NCBI RefSeq assembly: GCF_002776525.5
Contig: NC_045438.1
Span: 147,538,095-147,602,094 of the forward strand
Reading direction: 5' to 3'
Length of the DNA stretch: 64,000 nt
From: Piliocolobus tephrosceles
Lineage: Eukaryota > Chordata > Mammalia > Primates > Cercopithecidae
Shown here: positions 24,035-34,729 of the stretch, piece after piece
Layout of the letters: the number at the start of each line of letters is the position of its first letter
Numbering within the stretch: the stretch's first letter is position 1
Program-made: the position numbers and the translations under genes
The notes under the pieces: model-generated
The model's database searches: none
Seen by the model: only the letters and a program-made list of their open reading frames with translations
Told to the model about the DNA's origin: nothing

Positions 24035-24455
24035 ATATGCACTGTTTCTACATAATGAAAGAATAAAGTGCAATTCTAGGACAAATAAATATTGTTTAAA
24101 AGTTTTAAGAAGCAGCTAGTGATTCAGCCCTGAGGAAAGGAAGAATAGTCAGAATAGGAAGGTCTGATAGATATCCCAGTTAGCAAGAATTTAATAATCA
24201 GTTACTTCTTCAATTTAAAATTTCTAAGAACCAAACACTACAAACATTTGCAGGTAATATTAACAAAAGGTATTTTTAATACTATCATAATAGAATAACA
24301 TACATATCAATAACCAGTTCTATAACTTGACCAAAACTATGCCAATCAAAATGATAACTACCAACATATTTGCTTCTATAGAGGAATATGTAATATCCAG
24401 TACAAACTGTTGACTCTGACCATACTGATGATAGCAAACATTAATTAAAAGGACA
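24035..24455. other. Unique sequence
   Basis: Nothing recognised. Confidence 0.45.
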
Positions 24456-24736
24456 GGTCAGGCACAGTGGCCATACCTATAATCCCAGCACTTTGGGGGG
24501 CTATGGTGGGTGGATCACTTGAGGTCAGGGGTTTGAGACCAGCCTGGCCAACATGGAAACCCGGTCTCTACTAAAAATACAAAAATTAACACAGCATGGT
24601 GGTGCGCCCCTGTAATCCCAGCTACTTGGGAGGCTGAGGCAGGAGAATCACTTGAACCAGGAGATGGAGGTTGCAGTGAGCTGAGATCACGCCACTGCCC
24701 TCCAGCCTGTGCGACAGAGTGAGACTGTCTCAAAAA
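24456..24736 (+). mobile_element. Alu (AluS-like)
   Basis: GGTCAGGCACAGTGGCCATA to CGACAGAGTGAGACTGTCTC with a very short A-tail. Target duplication AAAAGGACA on both sides. Confidence 0.95.
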
Positions 24737-24744
24737 GGACATAT

Positions 24745-25138
24745 TGTGAGGGCTTCCACCTCTACACATGAAGGATTAACTGTTATAGAAATTACCCTAC
24801 TGCTGTAAACAACTAGAAAAATTGACACAATATATGAGACAACAATAATTGGACAAGGAACAACATAGTGAAGGAATGTGATTCTTGAGAGAAACAAAGA
24901 AGATGAGCAATATGAGTTCATTTCCAGGCCACAATACAGACAGGTAGGAAAACAAATGATTTTTCTGATTTGAAAAGACAGAGGTTGGAGTTTAGAAGGT
25001 TACAACTGATAGGATTAAATATTACAGAGGAGAGGGCTTCATATGGAGGCAGAGCTCCAAAAATCAGAAGAGGGCTCCCTTCAAGTCTCTGGCTGAGTAC
25101 TGATGTGGGCTAAACTATTGACTATGGTTATTTATTTA
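24745..25138. other. Unique sequence
   Basis: Nothing recognised. Confidence 0.45.
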
Positions 25139-25246
25139 TTTGGAGACAGAGTCTCACTATTTTGCCCAGGCTGGGCTCACACTCTCAATCCTCCTGCCTT
25201 AAGCCTTCTGAGTACTGGGACAACAGGCATGCATCATTGAGTCTGG
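25139..25246 (-). mobile_element. Alu fragment, minus strand
   Basis: Tail TTTATTTATTTGGAGACAGA, GTCTCACTATTTTGCCCAGG, then a jump over the usual middle to TCAATCCTCCTGCCTTAAGC. Internally deleted and very diverged. Confidence 0.75.
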
Positions 25247-25299
25247 TTCAGTGTGGTTACGACCAGGAGGGAAAAAAAAAAAACTCAATCAATAGGAAC

Positions 25300-25960
25300 A
25301 CAGTCAGAAATGACAAAGATGATGGAATTAACAGACAAGGACATAAAAACAGCTATTGTACATGTGGTCTATGCATTTAAAAAAATATGACCATGAGAAG
25401 AAAACAAAAGAAGGTATTTGAAAAGATCCTAGTGGAATTTCTAGAGATGAACTTGAAGACCTAGTAACAGAAACTACCCAAAATGAAATGAAGAGAAATA
25501 AAACATTCATAATAAAAACGAACAGAACAGAACCACACCAAGCACACTAACACGTAAGTAGAGTCCCTAAAATATGGCTAAATTTTCCCCAAATTTAGCA
25601 AAAACTATAAACCACAGATTCAATAAATTTAATCAACCTTCATCAGAATAAACAAAAGAAGCCACACCAAAGTACACAAACAAATTACTTTTATTTATTT
25701 TTTTTAGAATAAACAAGGTAATGAGGAGAAAATCTTAAAGGCAGCTGGGGGTTGGAAGTAATATTGTATATAAGAACAAAGAAAAGAGTGACAGACGACT
25801 TCTTGTCAGAAACGATGCAAGCCAGAGTGTAATGGAGACATAACCTCAAAAGATGGAACAACTCTCAACCTAGATTTTTCTTAACTTTTCAGACAAAGCT
25901 CAGTGAACTCAATACCAGCAGACCTCTACTCCAAAGACTAATAAAGAAAGATCTTTAAAC
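25300..25960 (+). pseudogene. Broken L1 ORF1 relic
   Basis: Collinear with the coding part of L1 ORF1 from the helical N-terminal region to the C-terminal domain, but with stops, frameshifts and a gap around 25560-25700. It cannot encode the ORF1 RNA-binding protein. Confidence 0.6.
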
Positions 25961-26068
25961 AGGAGAGAAATAATACTAGATAAAAAGCACAGTACCAGAT
26001 GATACACAAAGAAAAGAATTGGACCAGAAATGCAAATGTGTGAGTATATACAAAATATAATTTTTAAT

Positions 26069-26356
26069 TTTTTTTGTTTTTTTTTTGAGACAGAGTCTCG
26101 CTCTGTCGCCAGGCTGGAGTGCAGTGGCGTGATCTCCACTCACTGCAACCTCTGACTCCCTGGTTCAAGCAATTCTCCTGCCTCAGCCTCCCAAGTAGCT
26201 GGGATTACAGGCACATGCCGCCACGACCAGCTAATTTTTGTATTTTTAGTAGACACAGGGTTTCACCACGTTGGCCAGGATGGTCTCTATCTTCTGACCT
26301 TGTGATCTGCCTGCCTTGGCCTCCCAAAGTGCTGGGATTACAGGTGTGAGCCACCG
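26069..26356 (-). mobile_element. Alu (AluS/Y-like), minus strand, first of an inverted pair
   Basis: T-tail, GAGACAGAGTCTCGCTCTGT to GTGAGCCACCG; the last bases of the Alu head are missing. Target duplication AAAATATAATT / AAAATGTAATT (26052-26062 and 26359-26369). Confidence 0.95.
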
Positions 26357-26372
26357 TTAAAATGTAATTGCT

Positions 26373-26674
26373 CAGCTTGGCATGGTGGCTCACGCCTGTA
26401 ATACCAGCACTTTGGGAGGCCAAGGCAGGCGGATCACCTGAGGTTGGGAGTTTGAGACCAGCCTGACCAAGATGGAGAAACCCCATCTCTACTAAAAATA
26501 CAGAATCAGCTGGATATGATGGCACCCACCTGTAACCCCAGATACTTGGAAGGCCGAGGCAGAAGAATCACTTGAATCCAGGAGGGGAAGGTTGTAGTGA
26601 GCTGAGATCATGCCATTGCCCTCCAGCCTGGGTAAAAACAGCAAGACTCCATCTCGAAAAAAAAAAAAAAAAAC
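26373..26674 (+). mobile_element. Alu (AluS-like), second of an inverted pair
   Basis: AGCTTGGCATGGTGGCTCAC through to an A17 tail, followed by an AT/CA-rich run (26675-26700). Its head is only about 16 bp from the head of the preceding minus-strand Alu. Confidence 0.95.
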
Positions 26675-26930
26675 TATATATATATTATATACACACACAT
26701 AAAATTGTTTAAAGCAAAAAAAATAATAACATATTATGGGGTTTACACCTGATGCAAAAGACTGACAATAGCACAAAGGACAAGAAGAAAGATGAAATGG
26801 AAATATACAATTATAAGGTTCTTACACTATAAATAATGTAGTAAAATATTATTTGAACATAGATTGTGATAGTTAAGGGTATATATTTAAACCTGAGAGC
26901 AACCATCAATCAATCAAAGTGGTAATTTTG

Positions 26931-27874
26931 GTAGTTCCATCTTTTTTCTATTTTATAAAACATTTAAAAGGAGCTAAATCAACAAATGAAGTCTATGTGT
27001 GTTAAACGTAAGTTGTCTTATAAGCTAATTAAGTACAATGATCATTATTAAATTCGGCTATGTGAGGCTAATCTAGAGAGCTAATATTCAGTATTTTAAA
27101 ACAGTATGTTAGTTATCCTCTCGCCAAAGGGGAAAAACTGAATGTCATTTTGAAATAACTACCTCATGGAAAAAAAGTGATAATTTCTCATCGCCAATAA
27201 TTCAACTTTTCACAGAAAGGTAAAACATACTTAGTTGCTGGCACTGAGGAAAACAACAAACCAACAACTTCACTGATCTCACCTTTTCTTTGCCCCAAAG
27301 CGCCAATTCAGGGCTCTCTAATTTGTACCTAGATATGATGTAAGATTTTAATAACTCTGTGCTTAAAAGTCAGTTAAGGATACTTCTCTCTCTCTTCATG
27401 GCTTATCACCATGGTTCACTAAAAATAGATCCCATTAGACAAGCTGCTTTTGGCACTATGGGTAACACAATGCATGAGTGTAATCAATCAATGTATTTGA
27501 ATAACAAACACAGACAATTTTTAAAAATAAGAATTATCCAGCTTGAAATGCCAAAACTCTTTATCCACTTCATTTTATAAATACAGACTGTGATAGAAAG
27601 GTCAACAGACTTGCCCAAAGTGATACAATAAGCAGCAGCACAGCATGGATTAGAATTAATCTCTTAATTTCCAAGAAGCAACTCCAACATAATTCTTTTT
27701 AATGCCAATTTAGTGACTCAAGGAGAAGACCTATAAAATGCTGACTATAATTATGATATGAGTAGTACCAACCAAAAATCTCAAAAGCCAGCTTTAGTAG
27801 CATTAGAAATAAGAAATGATTGAAGAAAACCAAAACAATGTGTAAATAACATGAGATGCGTTAAGAGTAATAAA
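26931..27874. other. Unique sequence
   Basis: About 0.9 kb of AT-rich DNA, nothing recognised. Confidence 0.45.
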
Positions 27875-27955
27875 CCTGTGCTATCCAATATAACCACAAG
27901 TCATATGTGGCCGCTGAACACTTGAAATGCAGTTGGTTTGAACTAAGATGTGCTT

Positions 27956-28236
27956 GAGATGGAGTCTCGCTCTGTCACCCAGGCTGGAGTGCAGTGGCGT
28001 GATCTCGGCTCACTGCAACCTCCGCCTCCCGGGTTCCTGCCATTCTCCTGCCTCAGCCTCCGGAGTAGCTGGGACTACAGGCACCCAATACCACGCCTGG
28101 CTAATTTTTTGTATTTTTAATAGAGATGGGGTTTCATTGTGTTAGCAAGGATGGTCTCGATCTCCTGACCTCGTGATCCATCTGCCTCGGCCTCCCAAAG
28201 TGCTGGAATTACAGGCATGAGCCACTGTGCCCAGTC
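27956..28236 (-). mobile_element. AluY-like, minus strand, without an A-tail
   Basis: GAGATGGAGTCTCGCTCTGT through to GCCACTGTGCCCAGT, close to AluY. The 13-bp target duplication CTAAGATGTGCTT is perfect (27943-27955 and 28237-28249), yet no T-run lies between the left copy and the Alu 3' end. Confidence 0.95.
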
Positions 28237-28342
28237 CTAAGATGTGCTTTAAGTGCCAAGGTACACATCTGATTTCAACTACTTAGTATGAAAAAAAAAA
28301 TGTAAACTATCTTATTAAGATTTTAAAATAATTTTTAAAACT

Positions 28343-28497
28343 GAGCGGGGCACAGTGGTACATGCCTGCAGTCCTAGCTACTTGCGTGGTTGAGGCAGGC
28401 GGATAGTCTGAGCTCAGGAGTTCAAGGCTGCTGTGACTGAGCCATTTTGCACTCCAGCCTGGGCAACAGAGAGAGGCTCCATCTCCCACTCCCCGAC
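28343..28497 (+). mobile_element. Free Alu monomer (FLAM-like)
   Basis: GGGGCACAGTGGTACATGCC joined directly to AGTTCAAGGCTGCTGTGACT and CACTCCAGCCTGGGCAACAG: a single Alu arm, old and diverged. Confidence 0.85.
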
Positions 28498-28662
28498 AAA
28501 AGAAATTGATTACAAATTGAAATTAGTATTTTGGATATAATGAGTTAAAGTATCTGATTAAAATAAACTTAACCTGTATCTTTTTCCTTTTTTAATGTGG
28601 CTACTAGAACATTTTAAATTATACACATGGCTCATATATTTCTACTGGGCAGCACTGTTATA

Positions 28663-29899
28663 AGGTATAGAACTGCCTACAATGAAGAACGAAAAGAATT
28701 AACATGAATTTTAATTCACATAATATATTAATAAATAATACTTTCTCCTAATTAATCAACAGAAACTGAAAATTCATCACAGTGAAGTGAAAGGATCGAT
28801 AAAGATTTTGCACTTCATTTATGTATATTTCTTGATTGTATTGACACATTTTATTAAAATTCAAAACATATTAGTTAATAAATTAAAAAGTGGCATTCAG
28901 AAATGCAACTGTACAACAATCATTTTGTGTATTATCTTTAAGTCATCTTGGACATATACATTTTATACACTTCACAGTGTTTACAAAATAGAAAGAGACT
29001 ATTGTATTTAAAACTATACTTCAAAGTTGAGTCCTTAATTCTCACTATTAAAATAGATATTTAGTAGTTCTTACTGCAAATAGCAGTTCTATCTACAAAT
29101 TGCTTCCAACTGTAAACCATTATTTGTAAGTCATACATGAAGAAACACAAAAAATAGGTAAGATATGTAATTTGCCAAGTATTAACCAATACATGAGTGG
29201 CATAGAAATCTTTTAAAAAGCTCCTCATTTCCAGGTGTGATTTATACAACTTTTCTTGTTTAGGAAAAAATGAATATCATTACCAAAGTACTCCTGTTAA
29301 CTTGATAAAAACACCATCTCTCAATCCCACTCCATAAAACCTTTACAGAGAAACTCTCCACCTTTGTCTCCTCTGCAGCCAATATATTACTGTGGCATTT
29401 ACTTACGAGGATTTAAAAAGAAATAGGGTACTTATAGTAATTGCACTGGTCCAAGCCTAGCCAAATACAGCAAAATCATTTTGTTATCTTTTATATGTGT
29501 GCTGGTTAAGTTTTAAAAATGCTTTATTACCTCTATTAAGTCTGCCAAATCTCTTCTAGGAAAAACTGTTCTGATATTTCAAACTTGAGTTCACTTAAAT
29601 TCTACAAAACTCTTGCGAAATACATTTTCATTCTGTATTCTCTAACTCCCCAGTTCTTTTTTTGTTATTTCCTGTGGCTTCAGCTGGTTAAGGATTAAGC
29701 TGAGGTCCTAGAAAGGGTGTCTTTCATTCATCATTTATTTTAAAGATCTCCAACAGTGACCAATGGAGAGAAATTCCTCAGTAAATGCAGCAGGAGGAAG
29801 GAACAGACAGAAAAAAGTGGAGAGAAGTATCTCTAACATACTATATAATTTACTTCTCATTATGTTCATTGTGTATTGCCTCTCTGCCCCACCCCCAAA
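28663..29899. other. Unique AT-rich sequence
   Basis: Nothing firmly recognised. The last 200 bp may be the upstream part of the L2 that follows. Confidence 0.45.
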
Positions 29900-30035
29900 T
29901 AGAAGGAAAGCTACAATAAGACTGAGATTCTCATCTGTTTTGTTCACCGAACTAACTCTTGTAATAGGACAGTGACTGAGGACATATTAAGCATCCGGTG
30001 AATATTTATTTATTGACTGAATGAATAAATTAATA
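29900..30035 (+). mobile_element. L2 3' terminus, sense
   Basis: TCTCATCTGTTTTGTTCACC, then AGCATCCGGTGAATATTTAT and TTATTGACTGAATGAATAAA, the usual L2 3' end with its TGAA-like terminal repeat. Confidence 0.6.
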
Positions 30036-30734
30036 AGAAGACAGGAAGAAAGGGAAGCATGAAGGGTTGGGGAAGGAGGAAAAGGAGGAGGGACACTGAG
30101 ATGACAACATGAAAGGAAGAAGGAGCCTACAGGTGCAGTTCTCAGATTTGCTTACAAAGAAAAGAACATAAGAAAGTATTCAAGTTTTCACAATGTTTCA
30201 AACAGAAAACAAAGCACGAATGCTCATTCTCATTGGAGTAGGAAGTACACAACCAGAAAATACCTATATGTATTCAACAGACAAAAAAAAAAGAAAAAAC
30301 AGATTGTAAAAATAATAAATTGTTTGAGCTTCTGTTAATGTTTCCTACTTACGCACCAATTTATCATCTTTTATATATCCACACAAATGGAGAATAGCCA
30401 CCAAAATGGGAAGAAAAGGTTTCCTGAGAAATACGGAAAATTGAGATGATTCTATCCATTAACTTAATCCATTCTCCCTTTAAAATGAGTAAAAAATAAC
30501 ATTATTTCATTTTAATAGGAAAAAAAGAAGAGTTTTACTAGGGAATCATTTGAAGACCATCAGTCTACACAGAAGTACACTGGCTACCTATCAGTTCCAA
30601 GAGAACTCCACAAATTTGAAATTTAAAACATCAAGTTAGAAGATGGTATCCTGGAAGCAATGAACACAACTAGCAATCATATCTTAGTTTCAAAACCCTT
30701 TCTCCCAACATAAAGTATAAGCATTGCTTAGAGA
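30036..30734. other. Unique sequence
   Basis: A purine-rich stretch (30040-30125, GGAAGGAGGAAAAGGAGGAG) followed by AT-rich DNA. Nothing else recognised. Confidence 0.45.
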
Positions 30735-30816
30735 AATGGGTGATTGCAGGATTTTAGTTGGGGAAAGTACAAGGTAATGGGTGATTCCAGGATTTTAGGT
30801 GGGGAAAGTACAAGGC
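30735..30816 (+). repeat. Two-copy 41-bp tandem duplication
   Basis: Units 30735-30775 and 30776-30816 share AATGGGTGATT and GGGGAAAGTACAAGG and differ at three positions. Directly visible in the sequence. Confidence 0.95.
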
Positions 30817-31731
30817 AAGCCTAAAACACTTTCTGGTGCCAGGCAGTAAGAAAGTACTAAAAAAATTATGAGGGCAAATCAAGAGAACAAAGGAGTCAAA
30901 CTGAAGAAGCTGTCAATGGCCAATCTGGGACAAATTTGATCAACAAAATAAATAATGACAGTAGCGGAATTTAAAGTATAGAACAAAACAAATATCCGTG
31001 AGTCCAAAACAGAAAAGGTAATTCAAAAAATAAATGGAGGAAAAAGCAGAGGTCTTCCATATAATATGACTGTAATTACTGAATGTAAAAGGTAAGGTAG
31101 GAAAATCAACATCTGACAAACACCACAAGTAATAATTGTCAGAGGCAAGGATCATCCATGGATGTTAAAGTTAGTGGGCAGAAGGAAGATATTTACAGTT
31201 TTTAAGCATTTCCCCATAAGACACTTAATAATTAAAATGAAAAAAAAAAAAAAAAACCACCTCACAGTGGTGAAACTTGGCATCACCTTAACTATGTAAT
31301 AAAAATGAAACCCACCAGTAATGAGAGTTCTTAACATCATGTACCTTAATGTTCTGAAAAGTGCATATCAATTACTTCGGTGGTACTCTTGCCAAAAATG
31401 CATAACCTGAATTTAATCACATGGAAATACCAGACAAACTCAAATTGAGAGAGGTGCTATAAAATAATTGACCAGCACATTTCAAAAATATTAAGGTTAT
31501 AAAAGACAAACACGGGAGACCTGGCCCAGATTGGAAGTGAAGAGACTAAGGAGACATGGTAACTACATGTAATGTGGGATCCTACATGGACCTGGGACCA
31601 GAAAAAGAATGTGAGTGAAACAATGGGTGAAATTTGGATAGGGTCTGTAGATTACATAATAGTATTTTACCAACATTAAGTTTCTGGTATTGATAATTAG
31701 ATAATGGTCATGTTAAAATAGAAACATTCAA

Positions 31732-32014
31732 GGCCAGGTGTGGTGGCTCAGGCCTGTATTTCCAGCACTTTGGGAGGCCAAGGAGCGATGATCACTTGAT
31801 CCCAGTTGGATCGAGACCAGCCTGGGCAATATGGTGAAACCCCGTCCCTACAAAAATTACAAAAAAAGTTAGCTGGGTGTGGTGGTGCACACCTGTAGCC
31901 CCAGCCCAGGAAGCTGAGGTAGGAGGATGGCTTGAGTGAGGGAGTTCAAGGCTGCAGTGAGCTGTGATTGTGCTACTACACTCTCACCGGGGGGACAGAG
32001 TGAAACACTGTCTT
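31732..32014 (+). mobile_element. Alu (AluJ/S-like)
   Basis: GGCCAGGTGTGGTGGCTCAG to GACAGAGTGAAACACTGTCT, followed by an A-rich tail that has become an AAAG microsatellite. Confidence 0.94.
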
Positions 32015-32061
32015 GAAAAAAAAAGGAAAAGAAAAGAAAAGAAAGAAGGCAAAGAAAGAAA

Positions 32062-32117
<56 letters not shown>

Positions 32118-32138
32118 GAAAGAAAGAAAGAAAGGAAG
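32015..32138 (+). repeat. AAAG microsatellite grown from an Alu tail
   Basis: A purine-only tract with an uninterrupted run of about 14 AAAG units at 32061-32116 and interrupted units on both sides. It creates spurious lysine/arginine-rich (plus) and serine/phenylalanine-rich (minus) frames. Confidence 0.95.
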
Positions 32139-32210
32139 ACTTGAGGAAGGGTAAATGTACTGTTTTTGCAACATTTCTGTAAGTCTGGGATTTTTATACA
32201 ATAAAAGCAA

Positions 32211-32907
32211 ACAAGGAAGAAAATGAAGGCAAGAGTATGGCTTATTAGGGCAAAGGACTCAGAATATGTGAAACCTCTGGTAACCAACAGACTCTAGGAG
32301 CTTCAGGTGAAATTTAAGTAAGGCAGGATTAACATACTCTTTGTCTAATGTAAATCAAGGACCTATTTCCTCAGAACTGAGTCTAAGTTTCCTGATTTAA
32401 AGTGGCTACTGTTAGGATGCTTCTAAAATTATCACTTATTTTTTAAAAAACCATCAAATGAACACATTTTTCTTTAAATAAGAAGCCTTACACACTACAT
32501 AAAAAAGGTAATTTTTTATCCTGTATTTGCAATTAGAAACTCAAGGACCACATTCTGAAACATGTCCTGGTACTGCCATTGTCATCAGCCAAGTGGTATT
32601 TATCAAGTAGTCGTCACCAAGCCCCCTGTGAAGTTTCCCAAGGGATATTTAAAAAAAAAAAAAAATGATGAGACAGCTGTGACACATTTTTTTAAAAGTG
32701 TACAGAAAAGTTTTAAGTTAAATAAATTTATAAGATAGGTCAGTATAACCACAAACAGAAAGATGTGAAGATAATATTGTCAGCAGGCATTAGAAAAGAA
32801 TAATTATTCTATGTTTTTGAGGTGTTAAACTTAGATACAGTAAAGATAAAATGCATTACATCTCTATTCATTATTTTATATCTACAGTAATACAAAGGAG
32901 AAGCTAT
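32211..32907. other. Unique sequence
   Basis: AT-rich, with an A15 tract at 32649-32664. Nothing else recognised. Confidence 0.45.
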
Positions 32908-33155
32908 GGGACAAGGTGCAGTGGTATGAAGAAATCAACATAACATTTGTATCTGAGGAAAAGAAAAAATCTGGTGGCTGGCAGGCTGGCACTCTTACAC
33001 CAAGAGTGTGGCAAAGCACGTCTGGTGTGCAGTGAGCAGAAGAGGAATCCATATGCCTGTAATCCTAGCTCTTTGGGAGGCCAATGGGGGAGGACTGCTT
33101 GAGCCCAGGAGTTGTAGATCAGCCTGGGCAATGTAGCGAGACCCTGTTTCTATTT
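32908..33155 (+). mobile_element. Alu left arm split by about 125 bp of other sequence
   Basis: GGGACAAGGTGCAGTGGTAT at 32908-32927 resembles an Alu head. The arm resumes at 33052 with ATGCCTGTAATCCTAGCTCT and continues to GCGAGACCCTGTTTCTA. The 32929-33051 segment between them is not Alu. Confidence 0.7.
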
Positions 33156-33174
33156 TTTTTAAAAGTCTAATTTT

Positions 33175-33470
33175 GGTCAGGTATGGTGGCTCATGCCTGT
33201 AATCCCAACACTTCGGGAGGCCGAGGCAGGTGGGTCACTCGAGATCAGGAGTTCGAGACCAGCCTGGCCAACATGGCAAAACCCTGTCTCTACTAAAAGT
33301 ACAAAAATTAGCCAGGTGTGGAGGTGCATCCCTATAAGCCCAGCTATTCAGGAGGCTTGAGGCACAAGAATCTCTTGAACCCAGAAGGCAGAGATTACAG
33401 TGAACCAAGACTGCACCACAGCACTCCAGCCTGGGCAACAGAGTGAAACTATGTCTCCAAAAAAACAAAT
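33175..33470 (+). mobile_element. Alu (AluS-like)
   Basis: GGTCAGGTATGGTGGCTCAT to an A-rich tail; target duplication GTCTAATTTT before (33165-33174) and after (33471-33480). Confidence 0.95.
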
Positions 33471-33480
33471 GTCTAATTTT

Positions 33481-33714
33481 CCACACCACACAGGGCAACT
33501 TTAATTGCTCAACAAAAATGAGACGAATGAGGGGGTAAGGATCTGGCTTCCAAACAAATATATTACAATTCAGCCTTAGTAAACTATGCCTGTCATAATA
33601 ATTTCCACTTAGAGAAGACTAAATTTAAAAGTTCATTATAAATTACAATGCTATTAAAAGTCATTAGCAATAAAAAATGATGTGAAACATTTGATATAAT
33701 AAAAAGTATGTATA
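33481..33714. other. Unique spacer
   Basis: Nothing recognised between two Alus. Confidence 0.45.
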
Positions 33715-34007
33715 CGCCAGGCGCAGTGGCTCATGCCTGTAATCCCAACACTTTGGGAGGCTGAGGCAGGCAGATCTTGAGGTCAGGAGTTCAAGACCAG
33801 CCTGGTCAACACGGTGTAACCCCGTCTCTACTAAAAGTACAAAAATTAGTTGGGTGTGGTGGTGCGTGCCTGTAGTCCCAGATACTCAGGAGGCTGAGGC
33901 AGGAGAATTGCTTGGACCCAGTAGGCAGCGTTTGCAGTGAGCCGAGACCGTGCCATTACACTCCAGCCTAGGTGACAGAGACTTCATCTCAAAAAAAAAC
34001 AAAAAAC
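33715..34007 (+). mobile_element. Alu (AluS-like), part of an inverted pair
   Basis: CGCCAGGCGCAGTGGCTCAT to an A/C-rich tail; perfect 14-bp target duplication AAAAAGTATGTATA (33701-33714 and 34008-34021). Confidence 0.96.
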
Positions 34008-34049
34008 AAAAAGTATGTATAAGGCGGAATTAAGTAATTAAATACAGGA

Positions 34050-34361
34050 TTGTTTTGTTTTGTTTTGTTTTGTTTGAGACAAGGTATCTCTCTCTTATGC
34101 AGGCTGGAGTACAGTGGTGTGATCATAGCTCATTGCAGAGCCTTGACCTCCCAGGCTCAAGTATCCTCCTGCCTCAGCCTCCCGAGTAGCTGGGACTACA
34201 GCGGCATCTCACTATGTCCAGCTAATTTTTTTTCAGTTTTTCTAGAGATGAGGTGTCACTACGTTGCCATGTCTGGTCTTAAACTCCTGGGCTCAAGTGT
34301 TCCTTCTGTCTCAGCCTCTCAAAGTGCTGGTATTATAGGCATGAACCACCATGCCTACCTA
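34050..34361 (-). mobile_element. Alu (AluJ-like), minus strand
   Basis: (GTTTT)n tail at 34050-34074, GAGACAAGGTATCTCTCTCT through to ACCACCATGCCTACC. Old and diverged. It lies tail to tail with the preceding plus-strand Alu, about 42 bp apart. Confidence 0.93.
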
Positions 34362-34729
34362 GGACTTTTTTTTATTAATACAGTGACTTTATAATATGCC
34401 CTGAAGGTCAGAAAACAGACTACACAACTAAGAAAATGATGAGAAAGAGAAGGCCACAAATGAAGACAATCTGCAGAAAATGATCTGTTGATTCACTATT
34501 GGTCTACATGTTACTCATGGCAATAACACAAATATTACCTGAGCGAGCGCCAGGTGCTGGACACCATGCTAAAAGTACAAAGATGAATAAGACATCTGTC
34601 TAGCACTGTCTAGTGTCATGAAGCAGCAAGGGCGACTTGTATTTAAAAACTTAAATGGATCTCTACATCTACATTTCTACTTCTACTTAAAGTGGATGAA
34701 ATCCACTCTAGTTCCCTGATTCTAGAACT
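34362..34729. other. Mostly unique, with an L2 scrap
   Basis: The segment 34535-34620 (GAGCGAGCGCCAGGTGCTGG; AGTACAAAGATGAATAAGAC) matches the reverse complement of the L2 3' end. The rest is not recognised. Confidence 0.5.

Larger units (their letters stand above)
25255..26930 (+). mobile_element. Old L1 (L1M or HAL1 type), ORF1 part, no ORF2
   Basis: Sense L1: AACAGACAAGGACATAAAAA (ORF1 5' half), GAAACGATGCAAGCCAGAGT and GAACTCAATACCAGCAGACC (ORF1 C-terminal domain), then after two Alus the inter-ORF region (ACATATTATGGGGTTTACAC; TTAAACCTGAGAGCAACCAT). It ends before ORF2, like the element at 601-2350. Two Alus (26069-26674) are inserted. Confidence 0.78.
27875..28662 (+). mobile_element. 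hAT-like non-autonomous DNA transposon with two SINE insertions
   Basis: The left end GTGCTATCCAATATAACCAC and the reverse complement of the right end GTGCTGCCCAGTAGAAATAT are related inverted repeats. The interior (AATGTGGCTACTAGAACATT; TCATATGTGGCCGCTGAACA) matches a common mammalian repeat that I recognise but cannot name surely. An Alu (27956-28236) and an Alu monomer (28343-28497) are inserted. Confidence 0.65.
30880..32210 (+). mobile_element. Old L1M 3' UTR, sense
   Basis: GGACAAATTTGATCAACAAA, AGTAATGAGAGTTCTTAACA, TTACTTCGGTGGTACTCTTG, AGACTAAGGAGACATGGTAA, GGGTCTGTAGATTACATAAT and, after the Alu, TTGCAACATTTCTGTAAGTC with a terminal ATACAATAAAAG. This is the familiar 3' UTR of L1MC-L1ME age. 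No coding part. An Alu with a microsatellite tail (31732-32138) is inserted near the end. Confidence 0.7.

Noticed and set aside
31869..32287. Long Ser/Phe/Leu-rich and Lys/Arg-rich frames
   Set aside because: Produced by the AAAG microsatellite read on either strand.
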